Source: Thermococcus paralvinellae (GTDB taxonomy: Archaea > Methanobacteriota_B > Thermococci > Thermococcales > Thermococcaceae). From it: DNA of 13,301 bases. The notes below the pieces were generated by a model. The model saw only the letters and a program-made list of their open reading frames with translations, had not been told where the DNA came from and made no database searches. Shown here in pieces: positions 6,400 through 13,301 of the stretch. The stretch is taken from NCBI GenBank assembly GCA_015662175.1, contig DQUR01000259.1:1-13301 (forward strand), given 5' to 3'. Position 1 is the first letter of the stretch, and every line of letters begins with the position of its first letter. A program made the translations under genes and the position numbers.

Positions 6400-8307
6400 A
6401 TGAAAAAGCTTGATATTAAAGATCTGGGAAAATTCAAACTTGTTGGTGGATTGGACATTCACAAAAGCAAAACGGTCTTCACGGTCACAGAGATAAGCCT
6501 CGAAAAGGACGACTATTTTTCAAGAATTTACCTCTATAACGGAAGGAAAGTTATACAATTCACCTCTGGACCCAAAGACTCAAACCCAAAGTTCTCACCG
6601 GATGGAGGTTTCATAGCATTCACCTCAAAGAGAGACAGAGAGAGCAAAGAGACCGAGCTCTACCTGATTCCAACAACAGGTGGAGAGGCTAAGCTTTTAA
6701 CGAGGTTCAAATACGGGATCAGTGACTTTGAATTCTCTCCTGATGGAAAAACCCTGGCGGTTATTTCATCAGTGGAGCTTGAACGCAAAAAGAAAGAGGA
6801 TGACGTCCACATAATCAAAGAGATACCCTTCTGGTTCAACGGTTTGGGCTGGATTTACGGGAAGAGGGCCCAAATTTTCTTGGTCAACACAGAGAGTGGA
6901 AGAAAGAGGAAGATAACTAAGGGGAAACTAAACATCCTGACCCTCAGGTGGAGCGACGATGGAAGTAAAATCTACTTCGTTGCTCAAGAAGACAGAGAAA
7001 GGAAGCCAATGGTAAGCGACCTTTACGTTTTAGATGTTAAGAGCAGGAAGATTGAAAAGCTCACCAAGTCTAAGTGGCGCATTGGGGACTTTGTAATAAT
7101 CGATGAGAAGCATTTTGTTTTAAGAATGAGCACCCTCGAGAGGGGGATACCAACAAATACCCACATTTATCTCTTCAATGTCGAAACAAAGGAAATTAAA
7201 AAGCTCACCGAAAAACTCGATCGCTCAGCATACAACTCACTTAACTGCGATGTGAGGGGAAAGTCAAGGAATCCACTGGTTTACAGGGATGGCTGGATTT
7301 ACTACATAGCAACGGATGGACCGAGGGCGAACCTTTTTAGGGTAAACTTGGAGGGGAACATTGAGCGTGTTATTGCCGGTGATAGAAGTATTGAAACCTT
7401 TGGAATTGGAAACTACATAGCGTTTATTGCTCAGGATGCAGTAACTCCTACAGAACTGTACATTCTAAGAGACGGTAAAGAGAAAAGGGTCACAAACTTC
7501 AACAACTGGATTAGGGAGTATAAGCTTTCAAAACCCGAGCACTTCAAAGTTAAAGCCTCAGATGGCGTAGAAATTGATGCTTGGGTAATAAAACCCGTTG
7601 ACTTTAAAGAAGGCAGAAAATATCCTGCCATTCTCGAAATTCATGGAGGTCCAAAGACGGCCTACGGCTACTCCTTCATGCATGAGTTTCACGTTTTAAC
7701 CTCCAGAGGGTTCGTGGTGATATTCAGCAATCCAAGAGGAAGCGATGGCTATGGTGAGGAGTTTGCCGATATAAGGAAACACTACGGCGAAAGGGACTAT
7801 CAGGATTTAATGGAGGTGGTTGATGAAGCCCTGAGAAGGTTTGACTTCATTGATGCTGAAAGAATAGGCGTTACTGGCGGTTCTTATGGTGGCTTCATGA
7901 CGAACTGGATAGTTGGACACACGAACAGATTTAAGGCAGCAGTCACCCAGAGGTCAATCTCCAACTGGGTGAGCTTCTTCGGAACGACTGACATAGGCTA
8001 CTACTTTGCCCCGGACCAAATCGGACAAGATCCATGGAGCAATCTTGAAGGATACTGGGAAAAATCGCCTCTAAAATATGCTCCCAACGTTGAGACACCC
8101 CTTTTGATAATCCACTCAGTTGAGGACTATCGCTGCTGGCTTCCGGAGGCATTACAGCTTTTCACGGCACTGAAGTATTTTGGAAAGACTGTTGAACTGG
8201 CGGTGTTTCCTGGAGAAAATCACGACCTCTCAAGGAGTGGAAGGCCTAAACACAGGGTCAGGAGGCTTGAGCTAATTGCTGGATGGTTCGAGAGATGGCT
8301 TAAGTGA
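6400..8307 (+). CDS. Acylaminoacyl peptidase (S9 prolyl-oligopeptidase family)
   Basis: A 635-residue cytosolic serine peptidase of the S9 family that removes acylated N-terminal residues or trims short peptides. Residues from about 20 to 370 form a beta-propeller with repeated blades of the type FSPDGGFIAFTSKRD and WSDDGSKIYFV, which restricts access to small substrates. The C-terminal alpha/beta hydrolase has the full triad: Ser495 in GGSYGG, Asp576 in HSVEDYR and His608 in GENHD. EIHGGP near 410 supplies the oxyanion region. Length and layout match the Pyrococcus horikoshii acylaminoacyl peptidase. There is no signal peptide. It fits the peptide-fermenting life of Thermococcales. It is monocistronic: divergent from tmcA and convergent with the DUF1931 gene. 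Exact substrate preference cannot be read from sequence. Confidence 0.92.
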   Translation: MKKLDIKDLGKFKLVGGLDIHKSKTVFTVTEISLEKDDYFSRIYLYNGRKVIQFTSGPKDSNPKFSPDGGFIAFTSKRDRESKETELYLIPTTGGEAKLLTRFKYGISDFEFSPDGKTLAVISSVELERKKKEDDVHIIKEIPFWFNGLGWIYGKRAQIFLVNTESGRKRKITKGKLNILTLRWSDDGSKIYFVAQEDRERKPMVSDLYVLDVKSRKIEKLTKSKWRIGDFVIIDEKHFVLRMSTLERGIPTNTHIYLFNVETKEIKKLTEKLDRSAYNSLNCDVRGKSRNPLVYRDGWIYYIATDGPRANLFRVNLEGNIERVIAGDRSIETFGIGNYIAFIAQDAVTPTELYILRDGKEKRVTNFNNWIREYKLSKPEHFKVKASDGVEIDAWVIKPVDFKEGRKYPAILEIHGGPKTAYGYSFMHEFHVLTSRGFVVIFSNPRGSDGYGEEFADIRKHYGERDYQDLMEVVDEALRRFDFIDAERIGVTGGSYGGFMTNWIVGHTNRFKAAVTQRSISNWVSFFGTTDIGYYFAPDQIGQDPWSNLEGYWEKSPLKYAPNVETPLLIIHSVEDYRCWLPEALQLFTALKYFGKTVELAVFPGENHDLSRSGRPKHRVRRLELIAGWFERWLK

Positions 8308-8310
8308 TTA

Positions 8311-8350
8311 TTTTTGCTTTTAACTTCTTTTTAAGCATGCCAAAGCAAAA
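8311..8350. terminator. Bidirectional terminator region between convergent genes
   Basis: T runs on the plus strand (8311-8315, 8328-8332) follow the peptidase stop. The 9-base arms TTTTGCTTT (8312-8320) and AAAGCAAAA (8342-8350) form an inverted repeat with a 21-base loop. The minus strand also shows several TTTT runs for the convergent DUF1931 gene. The T runs are the better evidence, since archaeal termination does not need a hairpin. Confidence 0.45.
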
Positions 8351-8372
8351 GTAGCAAAAGTAAAGAAGGGCA

Positions 8373-8834
8373 TCAAAGCGTATAATCCAAAACCTTTTTG
8401 GCCTCTTCAATGTGCTCCGGATAAACGTTCTTAATCTCTGGGTGTAGAGCCTTGATAACCCTTCCAACGAGCACAAAGAGTGTTCCCGTAATAACGGGCA
8501 GCTCATTAACTACCTCCTCATCAAGCGGTAAATCCGCAGGTATCTTCTTAAGAACGAACTTCCTTATCGGCTCAATTTCAACTTTCTCATCCTCAATGGC
8601 AGCTCTAAAGAGGTTCATTGAATTCTTGAATCCCTTTGTTAGCGGAAGATGCACCAGTCTTATTATTCCTGCGTTCTCTGCTTTTGCTTTTTCATAGGCG
8701 ACTTCAAACAGGTCAACAAGCTTTTTCTCAGCTATATCCATCATATCTTCTGCCCTTGGTTTTATTACTGCTAGCTCACATGTTTTTTTAAGGATCTTCT
8801 GGAGCTGTGGATATGGGATTATCATCTCTGCCAT
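8373..8834 (-). CDS. DUF1931 family histone-fold protein
   Basis: A soluble, mostly helical protein of 153 residues. It resembles the DUF1931 family, whose bacterial members of known structure (Aquifex aeolicus and Thermus thermophilus) have a histone-like fold. Recognisable blocks are [15 protein letters not shown] near the middle, [26 protein letters not shown], and the C-terminal [20 protein letters not shown] (in pieces), all close to the Thermus sequence I recall. No catalytic motif is visible; a DNA-related or scaffold role is only inferred. ATG 8834 is chosen because GGAGGTGA lies 7 nt upstream. A longer reading from 8861 would translate that ribosome site as Trp-Glu-Val and begins right at the predicted transcript start (about 8859). 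Confidence 0.8.
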   Translation of the reverse strand: MAEMIIPYPQLQKILKKTCELAVIKPRAEDMMDIAEKKLVDLFEVAYEKAKAENAGIIRLVHLPLTKGFKNSMNLFRAAIEDEKVEIEPIRKFVLKKIPADLPLDEEVVNELPVITGTLFVLVGRVIKALHPEIKNVYPEHIEEAKKVLDYTL

Positions 8835-8880
8835 CACCATCACCTCCCACAGTTTCAGCATGAAATTTTAATAACGTAAA

Positions 8881-8890
8881 GTATATAAAA
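8881..8890 (-). promoter_or_regulatory. TATA box for the DUF1931 gene
   Basis: The minus strand reads TTTTATATAC at 8890-8881, a strong TATA box. The predicted start near 8859 gives a leader of about 25 nt that contains the GGAGGTGA site. It abuts the remnant gene that ends at 8895. Confidence 0.65.
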
Positions 8891-8894
8891 TTTT

Positions 8895-9207
8895 CTATCC
8901 TAAGAAAAAGAGGACAACAATCAACAACACCGCAAAGATGGGTGGACCAAAAAGAAACATCGCAACGGCGCTCTCCTTGATAAGCTTTTCTGGCTCACCC
9001 TCTGAACAAACCAGAGGCTGAGCGGGAAGCCGACGATAGCGCCGAGGAATCAGCCGATGGATCCACGAGGCGGTACTTCACATAGGTCAAGAACAGCATG
9101 GTCACTCCCAAAGTAGCCTTCCAGATGCTCTTCTGCTTCCCCACGACCACGAAAAAGCCCGCCTAAGCCAGGGTGAAAAGGAATCCTACCGTAAACTCCG
9201 CTAGCAT
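8895..9207 (-). pseudogene. Decayed small integral membrane protein gene
   Basis: Reading the minus strand from ATG 9207 gives a membrane-type N-terminus (LAEFTVGFLFTLA), an in-frame TAG at 9165-9163, then AGFFVVVGKQKSIWKATLG and a further hydrophobic stretch to KYRLVDP. A frameshift near 9045-9065 leads to LGAIVGFPLSLWFVQRV. A second near 8989-9002 leads to EPEKLIKESAVAMFLFGPP and a final hydrophobic segment ending in LFLG and TAG at 8897-8895. Joined, this is a protein of about 104 residues with three or four membrane segments. I do not recognise its family. The core (9001-9180) is 56% G+C by count (100 of 180), against 38% in 9301-9360. No intact gene lies in 8862-9243; this remnant explains that gap. 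Confidence 0.72.
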
Positions 9208-9226
9208 GCCACTACCCAACTGGGAA

Positions 9227-9235
9227 GTATAAAAG
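9227..9235 (-). promoter_or_regulatory. TATA box ahead of the membrane-protein remnant
   Basis: The minus strand reads CTTTTATAC at 9235-9227. The predicted start near 9205 coincides with the ATG at 9207, so the ancestral gene would have been leaderless. The promoter appears preserved although the reading frame is broken. Confidence 0.5.
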
Positions 9236-9243
9236 CTTGGCGG

Positions 9244-10669
9244 TCACCCCAGGAATCCCCTAATGCTCGCAGCTTTGATTATTAACACCTCATTAATCTC
9301 GTCATCCAGTATTTTGCTTGTAACCTCACAGTGCTCTTCATTTCTCTCAAATTCAAACAGTTGGCTCATTTTCAGAATGTCCCTTAAGAATTTAAATTTC
9401 TCAGCTGATTTAGGATTGAAATACGTGAATGCAAAGCTTAAATCTTTGTAAATGCCCTTGTAAACATCCCCCACAACTTCAATGTCCTTTTCGTTAAGTG
9501 CATTTAATCCAAGAACTTCTGGAGGTATGCCAAGGGAATAAAGGGATGCAGTGAACTTTATTGCTCTTGGAAGTGCAAAGCCATTAACATCCCTAGCATA
9601 ACCAAATAGCCCAATGTGGAGCTTTCTCTTTCTCCTAGAGGGGACAAACTTAGCAACCTCCCTTATTGAGCTTGCCAAAGCCTTAATCTGCTTAGAATAT
9701 TCAATTTCATATTTTCTGAGAATTGAGAGGATTTGCTCATCAATGGGCTCAGCTTCTTTTCTCTTTGAGCTTTTGATTTTCTCAACAGCTTTTATAACTT
9801 CCCTTGGTGGATTGTCATATTTAAATGAGCTTTGAATTGTAAATGTCTGAGCCCCTCTATACTCTTCCAAGACATTTTCAACATTTTTCGGGGACAAGGT
9901 GGCCTCTAAATGGCGCACTGCCTACACCAACTATCGGATAAATATTAACACTTTCCTCCTCTTCAAGCTCCTGAAGCTTAAAGAGAGCATATTTATCATA
10001 GATGACAGCACTTAATAGCCCATAGTTCATAGCAGGGTCGCTCCTTGCCAAGAAAATACGCTGATATTCAAAGTCCCTCCCCTGTAAATATTCAATATTT
10101 TAGCTGAGTTTAGTATTGCCTCTTTTGTTTCAAAGAGAGGTATTACGTTAATTTCTTCAGGAAAGAATTCCCCAAGCCACATATAGATTTATATCGTAGA
10201 CCCTCTTGTACTGCTTTCCAACGATATAACGTTTGTACAGCTCATAGACTCTGTGAACTTCGTTTGCTGAAGTTGTCATTGGGAGGATAACTTCAAATAT
10301 CGGGACACTTTCTTCCCCATAAAATATCTTCGAATAATCAGCTGAACGGGGAATACTTTCGAGTGTTTCAAGCAAAAGCTTTGCTTCAGCTTTCTCAACA
10401 CTGGGATTGGGTACTCTTGGAGTCAGCCTAAAATCCTTTCCAAGCTTACGCTTTCTGAAGAAATGAGGATATCTCTCTAGAAGTTTTTTAACAACAAACT
10501 CATCAACTTCTTTTCCTTCGAAATCCCACATTTGCTCTTCTATTCCTAGAACACTGAAAGCATAAAACGCTTCAATTACTTCGTCCTCACCACTCAGCTG
10601 AGGCTCCTGAGCAAAAAAAGGTATATAAACATTGTCAGGATGTTGAGTGCTCATCGTTTTTAGTATCAT
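9244..10669 (-). pseudogene. ppcA: Archaeal-type phosphoenolpyruvate carboxylase, frameshifted
   Basis: The span encodes a complete archaeal PEP carboxylase (TIGR02751 type, about 475 residues), which makes oxaloacetate from PEP and bicarbonate. Three frameshifts break it. Segment 1 (from ATG 10669) has [21 protein letters not shown] and [11 protein letters not shown] shift near 10180-10190 leads to [18 protein letters not shown] second near 10081-10090 leads to FLARSDPAMNYG and VGSAPFRGHL. A third near 9891-9900 leads to PKNVENVLEEYRGA, QSSFKYD and RKRKLHIGLFGYARD, ending at the family's C-terminal Gly (RGFLG). Family motifs are otherwise intact and no internal stop occurs outside the shifts, so decay is recent or the shifts are sequence errors. 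In the first frame alone, translation stops at 10157. Confidence 0.9.
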
Positions 10670-10753
10670 TTTGCCCATCAAAAATGCAGAAATATGGAAC
10701 AATTTAAGTTTTTGGTAAAAATTTTTGATTAAATGACAAAAACCAGCAAAAAT

Positions 10754-10762
10754 CTTTTTAAA
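10754..10762 (+). promoter_or_regulatory. TATA box for the MobA-like gene
   Basis: CTTTTTAAA at 10754-10762 places the start about 26 bases on, at position 10784. This is exactly the A of the chosen ATG, so the mRNA is probably leaderless. It lies inside the longer alternative reading frame that begins at 10733, which argues against that start. Confidence 0.6.
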
Positions 10763-10783
10763 TCCACATTATATCCATATTTC

Positions 10784-11365
10784 ATGCACGCCTATATTTT
10801 GGCATTTCCCGAGAGAAGGTGGGAGAACTATCTTATACCACTGAATGATGAACCCCTGATAAGAAGAGTGGAGCAGAGGCTTAGGCTTGCAAAAAGAATT
10901 AATGAGGTTTACACAATAATCAGGAAAGGAGACCTGAGGAAATATTCCCTCCACGTCTCAAATCCTGTTGAGGTTAAAGCCAGAAACAAAATTGAAGCGC
11001 TTTACAAAGCTTTACCAACTTATGGAGAGCTCTTCCTTGTTGAAGGGAATATGCCACTGATAATGCCTTTTCTAGTAAATTACCTCTCAACACTGTTTTT
11101 AGATTCAGGGGGCGAAGCATTAATTCCCTCATGGACCGATGGAACACTGGAGATTACACATGCGTTTTATGACGCAAGGGCATTAAAAAGTGCATTAGAA
11201 GCTTGCTTATCAGAAAACGAGAGGAAACTGAGCTGCATTAAAGAATATTTAGACTATGAAACAATTAGCATTGAGGAACTAGCTAAGAGAAACCCCAAGG
11301 TGACGCTCAGCTTCTTTAAAGTTAAGAACAGCTTTGATTTAAGATTCGCCTCAAATGGGATTTAA
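10784..11365 (+). CDS. MobA-like nucleotidyltransferase-fold protein, degenerate
   Basis: A protein of 193 residues that resembles MobA/CobY-type NTP transferases, which attach a nucleotide to molybdopterin or a corrinoid. The N-terminal strand HAYILAF is followed by LIPLNDEPLIRRVEQRL, matching the usual strand, loop and 'PLI-RV' helix. A later LVEGNMPLIMPFLVN corresponds to the 'DMPLI' metal site, and a 'DGTLEITHAFYDA' region follows as in relatives. The glycine-rich nucleotide loop (LxGGxSxRxGxDK) is absent, replaced by AFPERRWEN, and the metal Asp is Asn89. It may therefore be inactive or have a different substrate. The start at 10784 agrees with the predicted leaderless transcript. Its stop overlaps that of the convergent bioY. 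Family assignment is moderate. Confidence 0.6.
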   Translation: MHAYILAFPERRWENYLIPLNDEPLIRRVEQRLRLAKRINEVYTIIRKGDLRKYSLHVSNPVEVKARNKIEALYKALPTYGELFLVEGNMPLIMPFLVNYLSTLFLDSGGEALIPSWTDGTLEITHAFYDARALKSALEACLSENERKLSCIKEYLDYETISIEELAKRNPKVTLSFFKVKNSFDLRFASNGI

Positions 11366-11877
11366 ATAACCCCAGCTCTTTTCACCCTGTCTGTAACCAC
11401 CACAGCAATCCCAGCTTTTATCAGGTCAATAACAACGAAGGGCGCAACGCCAACTGCAAAGGCTTTCCCAAAGTTTCCTCCGAAGTAGAAACCCAGTCTA
11501 AGCCAGCCTAAAAAGTATATAACACCAATACCAATTAAAGAGCCCAAGATGTAACCTTTTAAATTCTCATACCTCCCACCCATCAAGCCAACTAAAAATG
11601 CAGCTACCGGAAATGCCATAAGATATCCTCCCGTTGGGCCATAAAGATAGACAAATCCCCCTTTTAATCCCGCAAAAACGGGCAGTCCAATGGCACCCAT
11701 CAGAAGGTATATCACCTGACTTAGAAAACCCAAACGTGCTCCCAGAATCAATCCGCTGAGCAGAACAAAGAGAACTTGCAGAGTCACCGGCACTTCTCCA
11801 ATTGGAATGCTTATTTGAGCCCCAACTGCCGTTAAAGCTGCGAATAAAGCTGAATAGGCAATTTCTCTTGCCTTCAT
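11362..11877 (-). CDS. bioY: BioY biotin transporter S component
   Basis: A 171-residue membrane protein with about six helices, the substrate-capture subunit of an ECF-type biotin importer. Family marks are the N-terminal AYSALFAALTAVGAQISIP, VPVTLQVLFVLLSGLILG, GLPVFAG (64-70) and GPTGGY (80-85). ATG 11877 is chosen because the TATA box at 11918-11911 predicts a start near 11888, downstream of the alternative ATG at 11898, and a GGGGG site sits 8 nt ahead. It is divergent from the energising genes ecfA and ecfT, whose products it would need for transport; BioY proteins can also work alone at low efficiency. No biotin synthesis genes are in view, which fits a biotin scavenger. Confidence 0.9.
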   Translation of the reverse strand: MKAREIAYSALFAALTAVGAQISIPIGEVPVTLQVLFVLLSGLILGARLGFLSQVIYLLMGAIGLPVFAGLKGGFVYLYGPTGGYLMAFPVAAFLVGLMGGRYENLKGYILGSLIGIGVIYFLGWLRLGFYFGGNFGKAFAVGVAPFVVIDLIKAGIAVVVTDRVKRAGVI

Positions 11878-11910
11878 TTTAATGCCCCCGGGATTCATAT
11901 GTCCTGGATC

Positions 11911-11918
11911 TTTAAAAT
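11911..11918 (-). promoter_or_regulatory. TATA box for bioY
   Basis: The minus strand reads TTTTAAAG at 11918-11911, giving a start near 11888 and a leader of about 11 nt. It is set back-to-back with the ecfA TATA box at 11938-11948, so one regulator could control both directions. Confidence 0.5.
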
Positions 11919-11937
11919 TTTACGGCAGAAAGTGTTA

Positions 11938-11948
11938 CTTTTTTAAAT
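11938..11948 (+). promoter_or_regulatory. TATA box for ecfA-ecfT
   Basis: CTTTTTTAAAT (11938-11948) predicts a start at about 11969-11971, the ATG itself. The AAGGAGG at 11964-11970 abuts the ATG with no spacing. It is therefore badly placed as a ribosome site, and the transcript may be leaderless. Confidence 0.5.
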
Positions 11949-11970
11949 CCTCTACACAGATTTAAGGAGG

Positions 11971-12765
11971 ATGATTGAAGTCAGAAACCTCTGGCACATC
12001 TACGAAGGTAGAAAAATTGCCCTGAGAGATGTTAGCCTTACAATTGAAAATGAAATTCTTGCCCTAGTAGGTCCTAACGGTTCTGGAAAAACAACTTTAG
12101 CAAAGCACCTCAATGGTCTGTTAAAGCCCACGAAGGGAGAGGTTATTGTTGATGGGATAAACACCAAAAATGCCAGTGTTGCCGAGCTTTCCAGAATTGT
12201 TGGTTACGTTTTTCAAAATCCTGAGCACATGTTCTTTGAAGAAAACGTTTTCAGGGAAGTTGCATTTGGGCCCAAGAACCTTGGATTGAGCAAAGATGAA
12301 ATTGAACAAAGAGTAAGATGGGCACTGAAGTCCGTAAATCTGGGAGGTTATGAGGACAGGAACCCATATTCTTTAAGTGGGGGTGAAAAACAGCGCTTGG
12401 CAATCGCATGTGTGCTGTCAATGAGGCCAAGATATCTCATCCTGGATGAGCCAACCACAGGTTTAGACGAAAAAAGTGCCAAAAGTGTAAAGGAAGTTAT
12501 CAGAAAGCTAAAGGAAGAGGGACACGGAATAATGCTGATAACCCATGACATGGAGCTTGTTCTGGAATTAGCTGATAGGGTTGTTCTGCTTTTTGAAGGA
12601 GTTAAAATTTTTGACGGTTCCGTTAATGAATTTTTCCGGCTTGATTTGAGAAACTATGATTTAGACAGACCTGAACTTTTAAGAATCAGCGAGCGTTTGA
12701 ATATCGGCTTTGTGAGAAACGTTGATGAGTTCGTAACCCAAATTCTTGAGAGGGTGAGACCATGA
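11971..12765 (+). CDS. ecfA: ECF transporter ATPase (biotin uptake)
   Basis: A 264-residue ABC ATPase that powers vitamin uptake through an ECF transporter. All motifs are intact: Walker A GPNGSGKT (34-41), Q-loop Gln82 in VFQNPEHMFF, signature LSGGEKQR (135-142), Walker B YLILDE with catalytic Glu160, D-loop TTGLD and switch His192 (ITHD). The QNPE after the Q-loop and the short, soluble build are typical of EcfA/CbiO ATPases. The gene overlaps ecfT by four bases (ATGA) and diverges from bioY. Only one ATPase gene is seen, so the complex may use a homodimer, as in BioMNY. Biotin as substrate is inferred from the adjacent bioY. Confidence 0.93.
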   Translation: MIEVRNLWHIYEGRKIALRDVSLTIENEILALVGPNGSGKTTLAKHLNGLLKPTKGEVIVDGINTKNASVAELSRIVGYVFQNPEHMFFEENVFREVAFGPKNLGLSKDEIEQRVRWALKSVNLGGYEDRNPYSLSGGEKQRLAIACVLSMRPRYLILDEPTTGLDEKSAKSVKEVIRKLKEEGHGIMLITHDMELVLELADRVVLLFEGVKIFDGSVNEFFRLDLRNYDLDRPELLRISERLNIGFVRNVDEFVTQILERVRP

Positions 12766-13301
12766 TGTATAGCCTGTACATTAAGAGGGATTCCATCCTT
12801 CACCGTTTGGACCCTAGGGTTAAAATAATTTCCTCACTTTTAGGAATTCTGGCAATGATCCTCTTTAATTCTCCGTATCTGCTCTTTATTCTCTTTACCC
12901 TGCTTTCCCTTTCCCTAAAATTCTTTGGAAAAATTGGTTTTAAGGAGCAGATGAAGGTGTTGAAACCCCTGACTCCGCTGATAATCATAACGATTGTCAT
13001 ATGGCCCTTTATTTTAGAGCCAAGAACATTCGGACTCTTTATCGGTTTGGGATATGCTCTAAGATTAGCTTCAATGGCCATGATAACCTTTGGCCTTTTA
13101 ATGACAACAACTCAGAGAGAGCTAATTCTGGGCTTCATAAAGCTGAAAATGCCCTATGAGATTGGATTAACCCTCACCATAGCTTTAAGATACATCCCAA
13201 CACTCTTTAGCTTAGCCCAGACAATTATTGATGCACAAAGATCAAGAGGCCTTGAGCTTGAAAAGGGTAGCTTTTTCTCAAGGATTAAAAATACGGTGCC
13301 C
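12762..13301 (+). CDS. ecfT: ECF transporter transmembrane protein EcfT (partial)
   Basis: An open frame of 180 codons runs to the window edge with no stop. The N-terminus SLYIKRDSILHRLDPRVK (residues 4-21) is the hallmark of EcfT/CbiQ/BioN proteins. Several hydrophobic segments follow (about 22-55, 70-85, 90-115, 135-150). AQRSRG (158-163) is the first of the two ARG-type coupling motifs that dock on the ATPase; the second should lie just past the edge. ATG 12762 overlaps the ecfA stop (ATGA) and follows a GGGTGAG site; ATG 12765 in the same frame is an alternative. The product is the membrane scaffold linking EcfA to BioY. Confidence 0.93.
   Translation, partial: MMYSLYIKRDSILHRLDPRVKIISSLLGILAMILFNSPYLLFILFTLLSLSLKFFGKIGFKEQMKVLKPLTPLIIITIVIWPFILEPRTFGLFIGLGYALRLASMAMITFGLLMTTTQRELILGFIKLKMPYEIGLTLTIALRYIPTLFSLAQTIIDAQRSRGLELEKGSFFSRIKNTVP

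Noticed and set aside
9163..9165. In-frame TAG inside the membrane-protein frame as a possible pyrrolysine codon.
   Set aside because: The same short frame also has two frameshifts, and Thermococcales are not known to use pyrrolysine. Decay explains it better.
8862..9243. A non-coding RNA gene in the gap between the DUF1931 gene and ppcA, suggested by the higher GC content.
   Set aside because: Elevated GC can mark structured RNA in hyperthermophiles, but joined hydrophobic reading frames with a proper start and stop explain the segment. I found no tRNA, SRP or RNase P signature.
12800..13081. Leftward open frame across the right end of the window.
   Set aside because: It is antisense to the partial ecfT gene, whose family motifs are clear.
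1..13301. Insertion sequences, toxin-antitoxin genes or defence genes other than the CRISPR array.
   Set aside because: I saw no transposase, terminal inverted repeats or cas genes. The NYN pair could be read as a toxin-like nuclease system, but its family is widespread in archaea and looks like housekeeping.

Overview
The window looks like chromosomal DNA of a hyperthermophilic euryarchaeon of the order Thermococcales (Thermococcus, Pyrococcus or Palaeococcus). The CRISPR repeat is of the type with the ATTGAAAC tag typical of that group. Most genes have an archaeal BRE/TATA promoter 20 to 40 bases ahead of the start. The strong ribosome sites read GGAGGTGA. The protein set also fits: archaeal NAT10/TmcA, two TIGR00288-like NYN proteins, archaeal-type PEP carboxylase, an S9 acylaminoacyl peptidase and an ECF biotin transporter. 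I cannot name the species from sequence alone.

Layout. Positions 1-94 are the leader-proximal end of a CRISPR array transcribed leftward (one partial repeat, one 40-nt spacer, the first full repeat). Positions 95-578 are its AT-rich, G-poor leader with a clear leftward promoter. A leftward block follows, read here from right to left: tmcA (tRNA/RNA cytidine acetyltransferase), two overlapping NYN-domain paralogues, a cation/Ca2+ exchanger, and a thiamine-binding lipoprotein that ends against the CRISPR leader. A divergent promoter region at 6255-6399 separates tmcA from a rightward S9 peptidase. The peptidase converges on a leftward gene for a DUF1931 histone-fold protein.

Positions 8895-10669 form a decay island on the minus strand. 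A small GC-rich membrane-protein gene carries an in-frame stop and two frameshifts. A full-length PEP carboxylase gene carries three frameshifts. The genes on both sides are intact, so local pseudogenisation is the simplest reading, though sequence errors cannot be excluded. If real, this strain lacks this route from PEP to oxaloacetate unless another copy exists.

The right end carries a degenerate MobA-like nucleotidyltransferase whose stop overlaps the convergent stop of bioY. Divergent from bioY are ecfA and the start of ecfT, which runs off the window. Together bioY, ecfA and ecfT should form a biotin ECF transporter.

The observations I rate highest are: the NYN pair, in which one copy keeps the acidic nuclease residues and the overlapping upstream copy has lost three of four; the decayed PEP carboxylase and its neighbour; the repeat-like element and predicted start site at the CRISPR leader end; and the MobA-like protein that lacks its family's catalytic motifs.
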